Shown: piece after piece, positions 34,993 to 44,064 of the stretch | Layout: each line of letters begins with the position of its first letter | Numbering within the stretch: the stretch's first letter is position 1 | NCBI RefSeq assembly: GCF_021560175.1 | Contig: NZ_CP091110.1 | Location: 4,218,501 to 4,282,500 of the forward strand | DNA: 64,000 nt | Reading direction: 5' to 3' | From: Neobacillus drentensis | GTDB lineage: Bacteria > Bacillota > Bacilli > Bacillales > Cytobacillaceae | Made by a program: the position numbers and the translations under genes | Notes under the pieces: model-generated | Databases searched by the model: none | The model's input: only the letters and a program-made list of their open reading frames with translations | Told to the model about the DNA's origin: nothing

Positions 34993-36656
34993 TGGCTAAA
35001 GAAACAGCAAAAATAAAAGTAGACCCGCGTGATGCAAAACTTTCAATGGCACACTTTTTCGTTGCCTTTTCAGCACTTGCTCTGGGTGGTTTGATGGGGC
35101 TTCTGCAAACCCTTGTGCGTTCTGGTAAATGGGAACTTCCTTGGGGAATTGATTATTATCAAATTTTAACTGTCCATGGTGTTCTAATGGGTCTTGTATT
35201 AACAACCTTCTTTATTATGGGATTCCAATATGCGGCAGTAAGCAGAACAGCCGGTGCTCATTCAAACGCTGCCAGACGTCTGGGCTGGATAGGTTTTTGG
35301 GTGATGTTAATTGGTACCCTAATGGCGGCAACAATGGTATTACTTAAGCAAGCATCCGTCCTTTATACATTTTATGCACCACTTAAAGCGCATTGGATCT
35401 TTTATTTAGGTTTAACCTTTGTTGTGGTTGGAAGCTGGCTTGACGGTGCAGCGCAAATTATGACTTATGCAAGATGGCGGAGAAATAATCCTGGCAAACC
35501 AAGTCCATTATTAAGCTTTATGGCTGTCATAAACACCGTACTTTGGATTGTCGCTACTCTCGGGGTAGCAGCAACCGTTTTATTCCAACTGCTTCCATGG
35601 TCACTTGGTTTAGTTGACACTGTTGATGTTCTAGTCAGCCGTACCTTATTCTGGTATTTCGGTCACCCATTAGTTTACTTTTGGCTTCTGCCAGCGTATA
35701 TGTGCTGGTATGCAATCATTCCAAAAGTAATCGGAGGAAAAATCTTTTCTGATTCACTAGCAAGACTATCGTTTATTTTATTCCTGCTGTTCTCCATCCC
35801 GGTTGGATTCCACCACCAATTAACGGAGCCTGGTATTGATCCGGCATGGAAATTCTTACAAGTTATTTTAACCTTTATGGTTATTATTCCATCTTTAATG
35901 ACTGCTTTTTCATTATTTGCAACTTTTGAAAGGTTTGGCCGCTCCAAAGGGGCAACTGGTCTTTTCGGCTGGTTTAAAGTATTGCCATGGAATGATGCAC
36001 GCTTTACAGTTCCATTTATCGGAATGGCTTCATTTATTCCTGCCGGTGCAGGTGGGATTATTAATGCCTCAAACCAAATGGACGAAGTAGTTCATAATAC
36101 AATTTGGGTAACGGGTCATTTCCATTTAACAGCTGCAACATCTGTTGTATTAACATTCTTTGGTATCTCTTATTGGCTGGTACCACATTTAACTGGACGT
36201 AGATTAACGAAAGCGATGAATAAATTGGGTATAATCCAGGCATGGGTCTGGTTTATCGGTATGGTATTCATGTCAGGAGCGATGCACATTGAAGGTCTGC
36301 TTGGCGGACCAAGACGTTCTGCTTTTTCAACCTATGGCGGAGCAAAGCAGGCGGCCGAGTGGATTCCTTATCAAATTGCGCAGGCAGTAGGCGGTTCGAT
36401 TTTATTCTTAGGGATTATCTTAGTCATTATAATTTTTGTCAATCTTGCGTTCTTTGCTCCTAAGGGCGAAGAGGAATTTCCTGTGGCAGAAGCGGAGAGT
36501 ACTGAACAACAAGCCCCAATGGTGTTTGAAAATTGGAAACTATGGCTTGGTATCACTGCAGCACTCATTTTATTTGCTTACACGATTCCGTTTATAGATA
36601 TTATCCAAAATGCTCCTCCTGGTTCAAAGGGTTTCCAAACATGGGGTAAATGGTAA
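34992..36656 (+). CDS. cbaA: Cytochrome ba3-type oxidase subunit I
   Basis: A 554-residue heme-copper oxidase subunit of the B (ba3) family with about thirteen membrane segments. Heme and copper ligands are visible: H in TVHGVLMGLV, the CuB motif GHPLVYFWLLPAYMCWY, HH in GFHHQLTEPGID, and HFHLTAA for the two hemes. It reduces oxygen to water and pumps protons; the B family works well at low oxygen and can also reduce NO. The palindrome upstream of cbaD suggests control by Crp/Fnr regulators. A strong terminator follows. Confidence 0.95.
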   Translation: MAKETAKIKVDPRDAKLSMAHFFVAFSALALGGLMGLLQTLVRSGKWELPWGIDYYQILTVHGVLMGLVLTTFFIMGFQYAAVSRTAGAHSNAARRLGWIGFWVMLIGTLMAATMVLLKQASVLYTFYAPLKAHWIFYLGLTFVVVGSWLDGAAQIMTYARWRRNNPGKPSPLLSFMAVINTVLWIVATLGVAATVLFQLLPWSLGLVDTVDVLVSRTLFWYFGHPLVYFWLLPAYMCWYAIIPKVIGGKIFSDSLARLSFILFLLFSIPVGFHHQLTEPGIDPAWKFLQVILTFMVIIPSLMTAFSLFATFERFGRSKGATGLFGWFKVLPWNDARFTVPFIGMASFIPAGAGGIINASNQMDEVVHNTIWVTGHFHLTAATSVVLTFFGISYWLVPHLTGRRLTKAMNKLGIIQAWVWFIGMVFMSGAMHIEGLLGGPRRSAFSTYGGAKQAAEWIPYQIAQAVGGSILFLGIILVIIIFVNLAFFAPKGEEEFPVAEAESTEQQAPMVFENWKLWLGITAALILFAYTIPFIDIIQNAPPGSKGFQTWGKW

Positions 36657-36669
36657 TTGGTAATCGATC

Positions 36670-36708
36670 AAAAAAGGCTTCAATCATCGAGATTGAAGCC
36701 TTTTTTTC
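36670..36708. terminator. Bidirectional terminator between cbaA and ypwA
   Basis: AAAAAAGGCTTCAATC and GATTGAAGCCTTTTTT form a sixteen-pair stem between converging genes. Confidence 0.9.
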
Positions 36709-36709
36709 G

Positions 36710-38215
36710 TTAATTTAGTTTGTAAACATCTGAATATTTTTTATATAGATAATCAATTAAGTAGTTTGGATTCAGCCCTTCCCCAGTGACATCCTGCAAG
36801 ATCTCAAGTGGTTTTTTTAATTTTCCGTATTGATGAATCTTTTCAGTCAGCCATGACTTTATTGGTAAAAATTCACCATTTTCCACCAAGCGATTAAACT
36901 CGGGAATCTCTTCTAGCAATTTATGTTTAAATTGGGCCGCATACATATAACCTAACGCATAGGATGGAAAATAACCAAAGCTGCCGCCTGCCCAGTGGAC
37001 ATCCTGCAGGACTCCTTCTGCATCATTTTTCGGACGGATCCCAAGATACTCTTCATATTTATCATTCCAGATTTCTGGTAAATCTTTTACTTCAAATTCA
37101 CCATCAAATAACCCTTTTTCAATTTCATAGCGGATAATGATATGGAGCGGATAGGTTAATTCATCCGCCTCGATTCGAATAAAGGATGGCTTAGACTCAT
37201 TGATTGCTCGATAGAAATCGTCCAGTTTTACATTATCAAATTGGCCATCTGCGGCATACTGTTTCAAAAGTTCAAAGTTGTTTTTCCAAAAAGAATAGCT
37301 TCGTCCTAAAATATTTTCATAGAAAAGGGATTGAGACTCATGGATACCCATTGAAGTTCCAGTACAAAGCGGTGTACCAATCAATTCCTTCGAGATGTTT
37401 TGTTCGTATAAAGCATGCCCCCCTTCGTGAATAGTACCAAAAATGGCCGTTCTAAAATCACTTTCATTGTAATTTGTGGTGACACGGACATCACCGGGAT
37501 TGAGTCCGGTAGCAAAAGGATGGACGGTTTCATCCAATCTCCCAGCCTGAAAGTTGTATCCCATTTTTTCTAAAATCTTCAAACTAAAAACTCGTTGTTG
37601 CTCTTTCGGAAACTTTTCAAATAGAAATTCCGTTTTTGGCTTAAAAGAAGATTCTGAAACAGCTTTAACTAACGGGACTATCTTGTCCCTCAGCTCTTGA
37701 AATACTTGATCAAGTACACTTACTGTCATCCCAGGTTCGTACATATCTAATAGAACATCATATTTATTTTGTTGGTATCCCCAGTAGTTGATAAATCTTT
37801 TTGTCATGGTTACTAGCTTTTCTAGGTAAGGACTAAACAGAGCAAAATTAGCTGTTTCTTTTGCTTCTTCCCAAACACTTTCCGCCTTGGATTGGAGAAT
37901 GACGTATTCTTTGTATTCTTCTTCGGGTATTCTTTTATTTCGCTCATACTCCCGTTTGCATTCCTGCAAAATCTTGCTTGTCTTTTCTGTCAGCGATTGT
38001 TTTGTTAAATTAGCTATGTATGCAGCCATTTCCTCGGAAGTGGACATTTTAAATACTTCAGAGGAAAGCATTCCAATTACTTCCGACCTCTGTTCTATTC
38101 CTTGTTTTGGAGCCCCGGTCCGCAAATCCCAATAAATTAGTCCAATTGCCTCATTATAAGCGGAGATTTTTTTTACAAAGTCTAAGAATTCTTTTTCTAA
38201 TTGCTTACTGTTCAT
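36710..38215 (-). CDS. ypwA: M32-family metallocarboxypeptidase (YpwA)
   Basis: A 501-residue cytoplasmic peptidase, the same length as B. subtilis YpwA. The zinc site HEGGHALYEQ (HExxH) is at about residues 263-272, followed by the family motifs TSMGIHESQSLFYEN and SFIRIEADELTYPLHIIIRYE, which hold the third ligand and substrate contacts. It removes residues from peptide C-termini. ATG 38215 has GGGAGG at the right distance; six further codons upstream include that ribosome site and are excluded. Confidence 0.93.
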   Translation of the reverse strand: MNSKQLEKEFLDFVKKISAYNEAIGLIYWDLRTGAPKQGIEQRSEVIGMLSSEVFKMSTSEEMAAYIANLTKQSLTEKTSKILQECKREYERNKRIPEEEYKEYVILQSKAESVWEEAKETANFALFSPYLEKLVTMTKRFINYWGYQQNKYDVLLDMYEPGMTVSVLDQVFQELRDKIVPLVKAVSESSFKPKTEFLFEKFPKEQQRVFSLKILEKMGYNFQAGRLDETVHPFATGLNPGDVRVTTNYNESDFRTAIFGTIHEGGHALYEQNISKELIGTPLCTGTSMGIHESQSLFYENILGRSYSFWKNNFELLKQYAADGQFDNVKLDDFYRAINESKPSFIRIEADELTYPLHIIIRYEIEKGLFDGEFEVKDLPEIWNDKYEEYLGIRPKNDAEGVLQDVHWAGGSFGYFPSYALGYMYAAQFKHKLLEEIPEFNRLVENGEFLPIKSWLTEKIHQYGKLKKPLEILQDVTGEGLNPNYLIDYLYKKYSDVYKLN

Positions 38216-38282
38216 ACCAAGACCTCCCTGCATAATTAGTTAAATTCTAACATACAATTCAAAATCGCTGACTTAGAGAGTA

Positions 38283-38316
38283 AAAAAAAACAACAGGATA
38301 TCTGTTGTTAGAAAAA
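38283..38316 (-). terminator. Terminator-like hairpin upstream of ypwA
   Basis: ACAACAG and CTGTTGT pair, followed on the minus strand by nine T residues. It would block read-through towards ypwA. Confidence 0.6.
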
Positions 38317-38378
38317 AGAGAAGTTATTAGGAAAATAAATTTTAAAGTTTAAAAGGGTTGAGAGAGTTTTTCAAGCAC

Positions 38379-38401
38379 TAATCAATTGATGATTGATTAG
38401 A
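38379..38401. repeat. Perfect 9-bp inverted repeat
   Basis: CTAATCAAT and ATTGATTAG flank a five-base centre. No T-run follows, so it looks more like an operator or structured RNA element than a terminator. Confidence 0.5.
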
Positions 38402-38484
38402 ATCATTTACAGGTTTATAACGTTTGCACCTCCCATAGTTTGTTTACTTCATTTTTATTATAGTTGAATATACATAAATCCCAT

Positions 38485-38500
38485 TGTGCTACTTATCACA
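38485..38500. promoter_or_regulatory. Crp/Fnr-type operator upstream of the Cys-rich gene
   Basis: TGTGCTACTTATCACA is a 5-6-5 site with one mismatch to TGTGA-N6-TCACA, centred 56 bases before the start codon at 38549. Confidence 0.6.
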
Positions 38501-38548
38501 CCTATGGCATAATTTTATTAATAAATTGTGAATAAAGGCGGAATAAAC

Positions 38549-38701
38549 ATGACCGAACTGGTAGGCTGTTGTTGTAGGTGCCAGAAAGAAGTTTATTGCT
38601 TAGATGGTTTTTTAAATGGTGTTCATCGCGACAAAAAAGAGATCTTTTGTTTCGATTGCTTTGAGAGATTCATTAACGAAACGAAAAATCCGCAAAGCTG
38701 A
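38549..38701 (+). CDS. 50-residue cysteine-rich metal-binding protein
   Basis: A short protein, MTELVGCCCRCQKEVYCLDGFLNG..., with seven cysteines: C7, C8, C9, C11 and C17 near the front and a C-x2-C pair at 34 and 37 (IFCFDCFERF). Zinc or iron-sulfur binding is likely. AAAGGCGG precedes the ATG and a Crp/Fnr-type palindrome lies upstream. It converges on norB with a shared bidirectional terminator. I know no named family; its setting suggests a part in the nitric-oxide or low-oxygen response. Confidence 0.7.
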   Translation: MTELVGCCCRCQKEVYCLDGFLNGVHRDKKEIFCFDCFERFINETKNPQS

Positions 38702-38715
38702 GCTTTGCGGATTTT
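38685..38715. terminator. Bidirectional terminator between the Cys-rich gene and norB
   Basis: AAAATCCGCAAAGCT and AGCTTTGCGGATTTT form a perfect fifteen-pair stem. Confidence 0.9.
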
Positions 38716-38721
38716 CTCCTC

Positions 38722-41085
38722 TTATTCTTCATCCAGCGCTAAATCTTTAACAGGAAGCTGTTCTCCCTCTTTATGCGTTGGTTTACGTAAATGAAACAGT
38801 GCCTTAATGCAGAAAACCAACAATACCACTACACCAATAAGGAATATGGTGTCAGGCACCGCCCGCCAGGTTAAGAGTGTTTGCACAAGGTCTTTTTGCA
38901 AGAAGGCTGCTGAACGGGATGCTGCATATCCATGATGGAAAGCTTCTCTTATTTGAATGAACCCAACAGGAAGTAAGGATAAGAAGACCATACCCGCCAA
39001 GCCGATATTGAGCATAATACAGCTAAATTTAATCCATTTATCGTTCCAAAACTCGGGTTTGACAATATTACGCAATGAGTACAGAAGTACTGCAACCGCA
39101 AACATCCCGTAAACCCCCATCATGGAACCATGACCATGTGCTGGCGTTAAGAATTGCCCATGTTCAAAATAACTTACTGCCGGAAGATTGATCAAAAATC
39201 CTAGCACACCTGCACCTACTAAGTTCCAGATGGCGACAGAAATTAAGAACCAAAATGTTCCTTTATAAGGAAAATCAATCCCGCCTTCCCGCATCATTTT
39301 ATATTGTTCGTATGCCTCAAGAATTAATAATGTCAATGGGATAACTTCTAAGGCTGAGAATACAGCCCCAAGACCTAGCCAAATCTCGGCTGACCCATTG
39401 TAATAATAGTGGTGACCAATACCAATCACACCGCTGCCTAATAATAGGATTAATTGGAAGTATAGCTGTCTGACCGTAGATTTTTTAGTGACAAGTCCTA
39501 ATTGAACCATCAAGAAACCAATAACGACAACAGCAAATACTTCAAAAATCCCTTCAACCCAGAGATGGATAATCCACCAGCGCCAATAGTCTGCAAATGT
39601 GAAACTAGTCCCAGGATTAATAAATAGCGCAAAGATATAAAACGCCGGTACCGCAATGGCTGAGTAGAATAACAAATGAATTAGTCCACCCTTATCAGAT
39701 TCTCTTTTTAAGCCTGCCCGAATTCCACGGTAAACGATAAACAGCCAGATTAGCATACCGACAATTAGAATTAACTGCCAAATCCGTCCTAATTCAATAT
39801 ATTCCCAGCCATTGTTTCCAAGCAGGAACCAATTATTGCCTAAATATCCCTTCGCACCAAGCCATTCTCCTGCCATACTGCCGCCTACAAGGACAACTAG
39901 TGCCCAAAATAAGATATCGACTAAAAGTCCTTGTTTCTTTGGCTCATATCCACCCACAAGCGGCGCAACATAAATACCCATTCCAAGCCAGGATGTTGCG
40001 ATCCAGAAAATAGCCAGTTGTAGATGGAACCCTTTGGTAATATTAAAGGGCAGAATATCATGAATCCACTTAATACCGAAGAAACTATCAGGCTCTATAT
40101 AGTAGTGGGCCAGTAAAGCACCAAACATACACTGAACAAAAAATAACACAGACACAATAACAAAATATTTTCCACTCTTTACTTGTGAACTTGTTACAGG
40201 AATTTTTCGTAAATCGATTTTAGGGAATTGCCCCTCTTTGTATGCTTCCTTCATCCCAAACTGATAACGGTAAAACACAAATAGGATAATTCCTACCATT
40301 AATACAAATAGTGTAATACTGGCACCGCTCCACCATACCGCAGAAAAAGAAAGGTGGTTTCCGGCATCTTCGTAATAAGGCCAGTTATTAGTATATGTGA
40401 TGGTATCACCTTTTCGGACTGTACTTGATAACCAGGCAGTCCAAAAGAAGAAATCAGATATTTGTGTAATTTGGTCACCTTTCGCCACATATGCCCGGTT
40501 CTTTTCCGGCATATCCGTTTCTTTAATCAGATTGGCCTTTAACCCCCAACCGTCTCCTTTGGTAAACACGTCTTGATAATGTTCTCTTACCTTTTCAAGA
40601 CCAAAAGCTTGGGCATTTGTTAATTTCATTGTATCTTCAGCACTATCATAGCGATTTTTACGCATTTCTTTAATCACATTATTTTTAATAACCGATTTTT
40701 CATCATCATTAAGGGAGTCAAAGTCTTTGCTGTATTTTTCCTTTGCCTTAAAAACCTGCATTCCTTTTGTATAGATTGTAAGGGCTTCAGCCGTATAATC
40801 TGGCCCCATGTAAGAGCCATGTCCTAACACTGTTCCATAATCCATTAAACCATACTTTTGAAAAACAGCTTGCCCTCCCATAATTGACTCTTTTGTAAAA
40901 AGAACCTCACCCTTCTCATTTGTTACCTGCAATGGTCTTGGAGCCTGTTCTTTGAATATCCAATAGCCCCCGGCAAGCAAGACAGTAAAGCTTAGTAAAA
41001 TAGTAATTATTAAAACTGACTTTAACAAACCATTTCGATTTGTATTCACCACTTTGTTCAATGTTTTCCCCCGTTGTAGTTCCAT
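38722..41085 (-). CDS. norB: Quinol-dependent nitric-oxide reductase (qNor)
   Basis: A 787-residue, single-subunit NO reductase that converts 2 NO to N2O using quinol. The N-terminal helix and large outer domain (RPLQVTNEKGEVLFTKESI...YGTVLGHGSYMGPDYTAEAL) distinguish qNor from cytochrome-c types. Heme and FeB ligands are in GFHLQLAIFW, IIHLWVEGIFEVFAV, GIGHHYYYNGSAEIW and PAHGHGSMMGVYG. ATG 41085 has AAAGGATG upstream; a TTG eight codons later with GGGGG is possible. A perfect Fnr-type palindrome lies 86 bases upstream and a Crp/Fnr regulator gene diverges from it. No nitrite reductase is seen, so detoxification of NO is the likely role. Confidence 0.95.
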   Translation of the reverse strand: MELQRGKTLNKVVNTNRNGLLKSVLIITILLSFTVLLAGGYWIFKEQAPRPLQVTNEKGEVLFTKESIMGGQAVFQKYGLMDYGTVLGHGSYMGPDYTAEALTIYTKGMQVFKAKEKYSKDFDSLNDDEKSVIKNNVIKEMRKNRYDSAEDTMKLTNAQAFGLEKVREHYQDVFTKGDGWGLKANLIKETDMPEKNRAYVAKGDQITQISDFFFWTAWLSSTVRKGDTITYTNNWPYYEDAGNHLSFSAVWWSGASITLFVLMVGIILFVFYRYQFGMKEAYKEGQFPKIDLRKIPVTSSQVKSGKYFVIVSVLFFVQCMFGALLAHYYIEPDSFFGIKWIHDILPFNITKGFHLQLAIFWIATSWLGMGIYVAPLVGGYEPKKQGLLVDILFWALVVLVGGSMAGEWLGAKGYLGNNWFLLGNNGWEYIELGRIWQLILIVGMLIWLFIVYRGIRAGLKRESDKGGLIHLLFYSAIAVPAFYIFALFINPGTSFTFADYWRWWIIHLWVEGIFEVFAVVVIGFLMVQLGLVTKKSTVRQLYFQLILLLGSGVIGIGHHYYYNGSAEIWLGLGAVFSALEVIPLTLLILEAYEQYKMMREGGIDFPYKGTFWFLISVAIWNLVGAGVLGFLINLPAVSYFEHGQFLTPAHGHGSMMGVYGMFAVAVLLYSLRNIVKPEFWNDKWIKFSCIMLNIGLAGMVFLSLLPVGFIQIREAFHHGYAASRSAAFLQKDLVQTLLTWRAVPDTIFLIGVVVLLVFCIKALFHLRKPTHKEGEQLPVKDLALDEE

Positions 41086-41170
41086 CCAAATTCATCCTTT
41101 CTTATTTGTTCACATTTATTATTGTAACGGTGGAGGATCACTTATAGAGTGAAGTCCCTCATCGTATCCC

Positions 41171-41186
41171 TGTGATTTTTCTCACA
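41171..41186. promoter_or_regulatory. Consensus Crp/Fnr operator in the norB-regulator intergenic region
   Basis: TGTGATTTTTCTCACA is an exact TGTGA-N6-TCACA site between norB and the divergent Crp/Fnr gene, so it could act on either or both. Confidence 0.75.
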
Positions 41187-41302
41187 TCATTGAGAATGAG
41201 TTTCAAAAGATGTGACACTATGACGGAGGTCACTTAATTACAAGGTAAACACTGCTAAAATGTAACTTAAAGAAGATGAATGACTTACATGAGGTGTTGT
41301 TA

Positions 41303-41995
41303 ATGAAATGTGAGGATATTGTTAAAAGATTATCAATTGTGCCGATTTTCAAAGAGTTATCAGCTAAAGAACTTGATCCAATTGTAAAAATTGCCCAAGC
41401 TCGTTTTTATAAAGATAGAATGTACGTCTTTATGCAGGACGATCCTCTTGATCGAGTGTTTTTTATCCACTCAGGGAAAATTAAAATCTATAAATCCGAT
41501 TTAACGGGGAAAGAACAATTAATCTCTGTGTTAGGGCCTGGTGAAATGTTCCCCCATGCTGGTTTCTTTAGGAAGGGGAAATACCCAGCATACGCGGAGG
41601 TTTTGGAGGATGCCGAGCTTATCATCATTCCTATTGATAGATTTGAAAAAATATTAATATCTTATCCAGAATTATGTATTAAGCTGTTTAAGGTATTAGG
41701 TGAAAAGATTGTGGACTTGCAAGGAAGGCTGGAAGCACAAGTCCTTCATAATACGTATGAACAAATCATTTTACTGCTTGTTCGACTATGTAAATCTAAT
41801 GGAGAAAAGGTTGGAGGGCTTTATAAATTAACGACTCAATTCACTAATCGTGAATTAGCGAATATGATTGGAACCTCAAGAGAATCCGTCAGCAGAACGA
41901 TTACCCAGGTTAAAAAGAAATCATTGGTTTCCCAAGATGAGAATGGATTTTACTTAATCAACCGTGAGGCTCTCGAACAGGAATTATTTTATTAA
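41303..41995 (+). CDS. Crp/Fnr-family regulator adjacent to norB
   Basis: A 230-residue regulator: cyclic-nucleotide-binding-like sensor domain (about 10-125), long dimer helix, and winged helix with recognition segment GTSRESVSRTI. The R-E-x-x-S-R pattern is that of proteins reading TGTGA half-sites. Unlike B. subtilis Fnr it lacks the C-terminal cysteine cluster, with only three scattered cysteines, so it probably does not hold a 4Fe-4S cluster in that way. ATG 41303 has GAGGTG upstream. It diverges from norB across a consensus operator and is clearly paralogous to the regulator at 51505. Confidence 0.88.
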   Translation: MKCEDIVKRLSIVPIFKELSAKELDPIVKIAQARFYKDRMYVFMQDDPLDRVFFIHSGKIKIYKSDLTGKEQLISVLGPGEMFPHAGFFRKGKYPAYAEVLEDAELIIIPIDRFEKILISYPELCIKLFKVLGEKIVDLQGRLEAQVLHNTYEQIILLLVRLCKSNGEKVGGLYKLTTQFTNRELANMIGTSRESVSRTITQVKKKSLVSQDENGFYLINREALEQELFY

Positions 41996-42015
41996 AGGCT
42001 GTGTTAATCTTGAAT

Positions 42016-42067
42016 GTTGATTTCCGTTCCAGGCGGCTTCGCTCCAATCCACATGCTAAAAATCAAC
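42016..42067. repeat. Short intergenic element with terminal inverted repeats
   Basis: GTTGATTT (42016-42023) and AAATCAAC (42060-42067) bound a 52-base stretch starting TTTCCGTTCCAGGCGGCTTCGCT. I recall similar dispersed elements in many Bacillaceae intergenic regions; this would be a degenerate or shortened copy. It lies between two genes and overlaps neither. Confidence 0.45.
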
Positions 42068-42070
42068 AAT

Positions 42071-42117
42071 AAAAAAGAAAGCGGAAGCAATTTAAACTTC
42101 CGCTTTCTTTTATTTTT
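42071..42117. terminator. Bidirectional terminator
   Basis: AAAGAAAGCGGAAG and CTTCCGCTTTCTTT form a fourteen-pair stem between the converging regulator and ypvA genes. Confidence 0.9.
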
Positions 42118-44035
42118 CGATTGGGTCTGTCGGCAGGACGGCTTTTATTTCTTGCAGCACAGTTACATCCAGTTCATCATCGAGAAGGATATGGACGGTT
42201 CCCTCATCCTTTTCAGTTCTAATTAGCCTGCCAATTCCTTGGCGAAGCCGGAGAAGCATATAGGGTAAGTCTACTTCCAAAAAGGGATTAGTAAGCCCAT
42301 TCTTTTTAGCAGTAAATACCGGATCATTAGGCGGAAACGGAAGAGAAAAAATAATGACATTTTCTAATGACCTGCCTGGAACATCAAGCCCTTCCCATAA
42401 ATGAATCGAAAAGAGAACAGCATGTTCTTCATTTTGAAATTTCGAAACCAACGTGCTAATCTCCTCATCTCCTTCAAAATATACAGGATAAGGAAAGGCA
42501 CTTGAAAGCTGCTTCTTAAGAACTAATAATTCTTCATGGTTATTAAGGAGAATTAATGCTCGTCCTTCAGACTGAGTAATTTGCTTAATTAAATATTGAA
42601 CCTTCCCATCGACCTCATCTTTTGGAAAACGAGGCAGAAATACTTTCATTTTTTCATCATAATCAAATGGCGACGCCACGGAAAAAGAAACGTATTCGCT
42701 AACGCCAAGGCTATTGGCCATGTAATCAAATGACTTATGATTTGAAAGTGTAGCTGAAGAAAAAATAAACGGCTTCTTCTGTGAAAATACTTCCTCACGC
42801 ATTACTTCCTCGACCATTTTAGGCATGATCACAAGGGTTCTTTCTCCACCCTTTTCTTCAAACCAGGTAATCCCATTCAGTTCTTGAAGGAATAATGATA
42901 GTGAATAGGTAATTTGTTCTAAATATTCCTCAACAATTTTCAAATCATACTCATTAATTACATATAACTCACTTTCAAAAACCAGCTCTTCTTCAAGTGA
43001 CTGCAAGGTTGACAGCAGCTTTCGACAGGTTTTCATCACCAATGGATGCTTGGTTATGACTTGTTTTTCAGATCCTTGTGATTGAGAAGAAAATTGAGAA
43101 ATAGCATCAAAAAATGCCTCATTTGCCAAAAGCGCCTCTTCAATCGTATATAACGTCTTTTCACGGACTTCGTTTTCCATTAACCTAGTTAGTAATGTAT
43201 CTAATGTATAATCCGTAAAACGGTAGCTCAATGCTTTCTGTGCAGCATATTCCAACAAGTGTCCCTCATCAAATACGACAGAGGAATGCTCTGGTAACAG
43301 CGGCAGCTGTCCTTCCCGTTTTCGTGATTCTTTCGTCCAAATATGCTCCATGTAAAAATCATGAGAACAAATGATTAAATCGGCCGCATGTCGATAAAAT
43401 TCCCGGTGCAGAGTTAAGCCGCAGCGATGACGTTTATCACAAGAGAAGCAATCCTGCAGCGCATCCCAATTCACATTACTCCAAATTTCATCCGAAAGAG
43501 ATGGATAATCCCGTCTGTCACCATATCTTTCAAAAGACTGCATGGATCCAACGGAATGAACAAAATCAGGAAGTTCCTGATAAACCTCTGAAATCTCATC
43601 CGAAAAATTATTGTTTTTGACCTGATCCAGTTTTTTCAAACAAAGATATTGATCCCTTGATTTTGCCAGACGCACATCTATCTGCAAATCTAAAATCTTC
43701 TCAAGCTTTGCAATATCTCCTTCTTTTTTAACCAGTTGTTCAATTAATGTCTCGTCAGCACAAGCAATCACTGCAGGCCTATTCGTATAACGAGCATACA
43801 TGATAGCATACAGTAAATAGACAATCGTTTTCCCCGTTCCTACTCCTGCCTCGGCAAACATTACTTTTTTCTCTTTAAAGGCATTTTCTAATTGAAAAGC
43901 CATATAAATTTGTTCGTCTCGTAGTTCAAAACCTGCTTCCGGTAATACATCATAAAATAGGTCGCCAATCCATTCCCCTAACTTGTCATAAAAAGACTCC
44001 GTTTTTGAAATTTCAAATGGCATTCGGTTGTGCAT
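42110..44035 (-). CDS. ypvA: DinG/XPD-type ATP-dependent helicase YpvA
   Basis: A 641-residue superfamily 2 DNA helicase with an iron-sulfur domain. Walker A is AGVGTGKT (about 62-69), the DEAH-type box is VVFDEGHLLEY (about 250-260), and four cysteines for a 4Fe-4S cluster are visible (one in QYLCLKK; three in DCFSCDKRHRCGL). The C-terminal half has helicase motifs ending RQGIGRLIRTEKDEG. It unwinds DNA 5' to 3' and is linked to repair. ATG 44035 follows GGGGGAGGGG; the 20-codon longer frame overlaps rlmL and is rejected. Confidence 0.92.
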   Translation of the reverse strand: MHNRMPFEISKTESFYDKLGEWIGDLFYDVLPEAGFELRDEQIYMAFQLENAFKEKKVMFAEAGVGTGKTIVYLLYAIMYARYTNRPAVIACADETLIEQLVKKEGDIAKLEKILDLQIDVRLAKSRDQYLCLKKLDQVKNNNFSDEISEVYQELPDFVHSVGSMQSFERYGDRRDYPSLSDEIWSNVNWDALQDCFSCDKRHRCGLTLHREFYRHAADLIICSHDFYMEHIWTKESRKREGQLPLLPEHSSVVFDEGHLLEYAAQKALSYRFTDYTLDTLLTRLMENEVREKTLYTIEEALLANEAFFDAISQFSSQSQGSEKQVITKHPLVMKTCRKLLSTLQSLEEELVFESELYVINEYDLKIVEEYLEQITYSLSLFLQELNGITWFEEKGGERTLVIMPKMVEEVMREEVFSQKKPFIFSSATLSNHKSFDYMANSLGVSEYVSFSVASPFDYDEKMKVFLPRFPKDEVDGKVQYLIKQITQSEGRALILLNNHEELLVLKKQLSSAFPYPVYFEGDEEISTLVSKFQNEEHAVLFSIHLWEGLDVPGRSLENVIIFSLPFPPNDPVFTAKKNGLTNPFLEVDLPYMLLRLRQGIGRLIRTEKDEGTVHILLDDELDVTVLQEIKAVLPTDPIEK

Positions 44036-44064
44036 GAAAACCCCTCCCCCATAAATATTCTTTC

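Larger units (their letters stand above)
38216..38548. promoter_or_regulatory. Intergenic control region upstream of the Cys-rich gene and ypwA
   Basis: This 333-base gap holds no gene that I can support. It contains a terminator-like hairpin (38283-38316), a perfect inverted repeat CTAATCAAT-N5-ATTGATTAG at 38379-38401, and a Crp/Fnr-type palindrome at 38485-38500. Confidence 0.5.

Noticed and set aside
41191..41205. A second Fur-like sequence TGAGAATGAGTTTCA near norB
   Set aside because: It matches at 11 of 14 positions with a mismatch in the core, and a perfect Crp/Fnr site next to it explains the control of these genes better.
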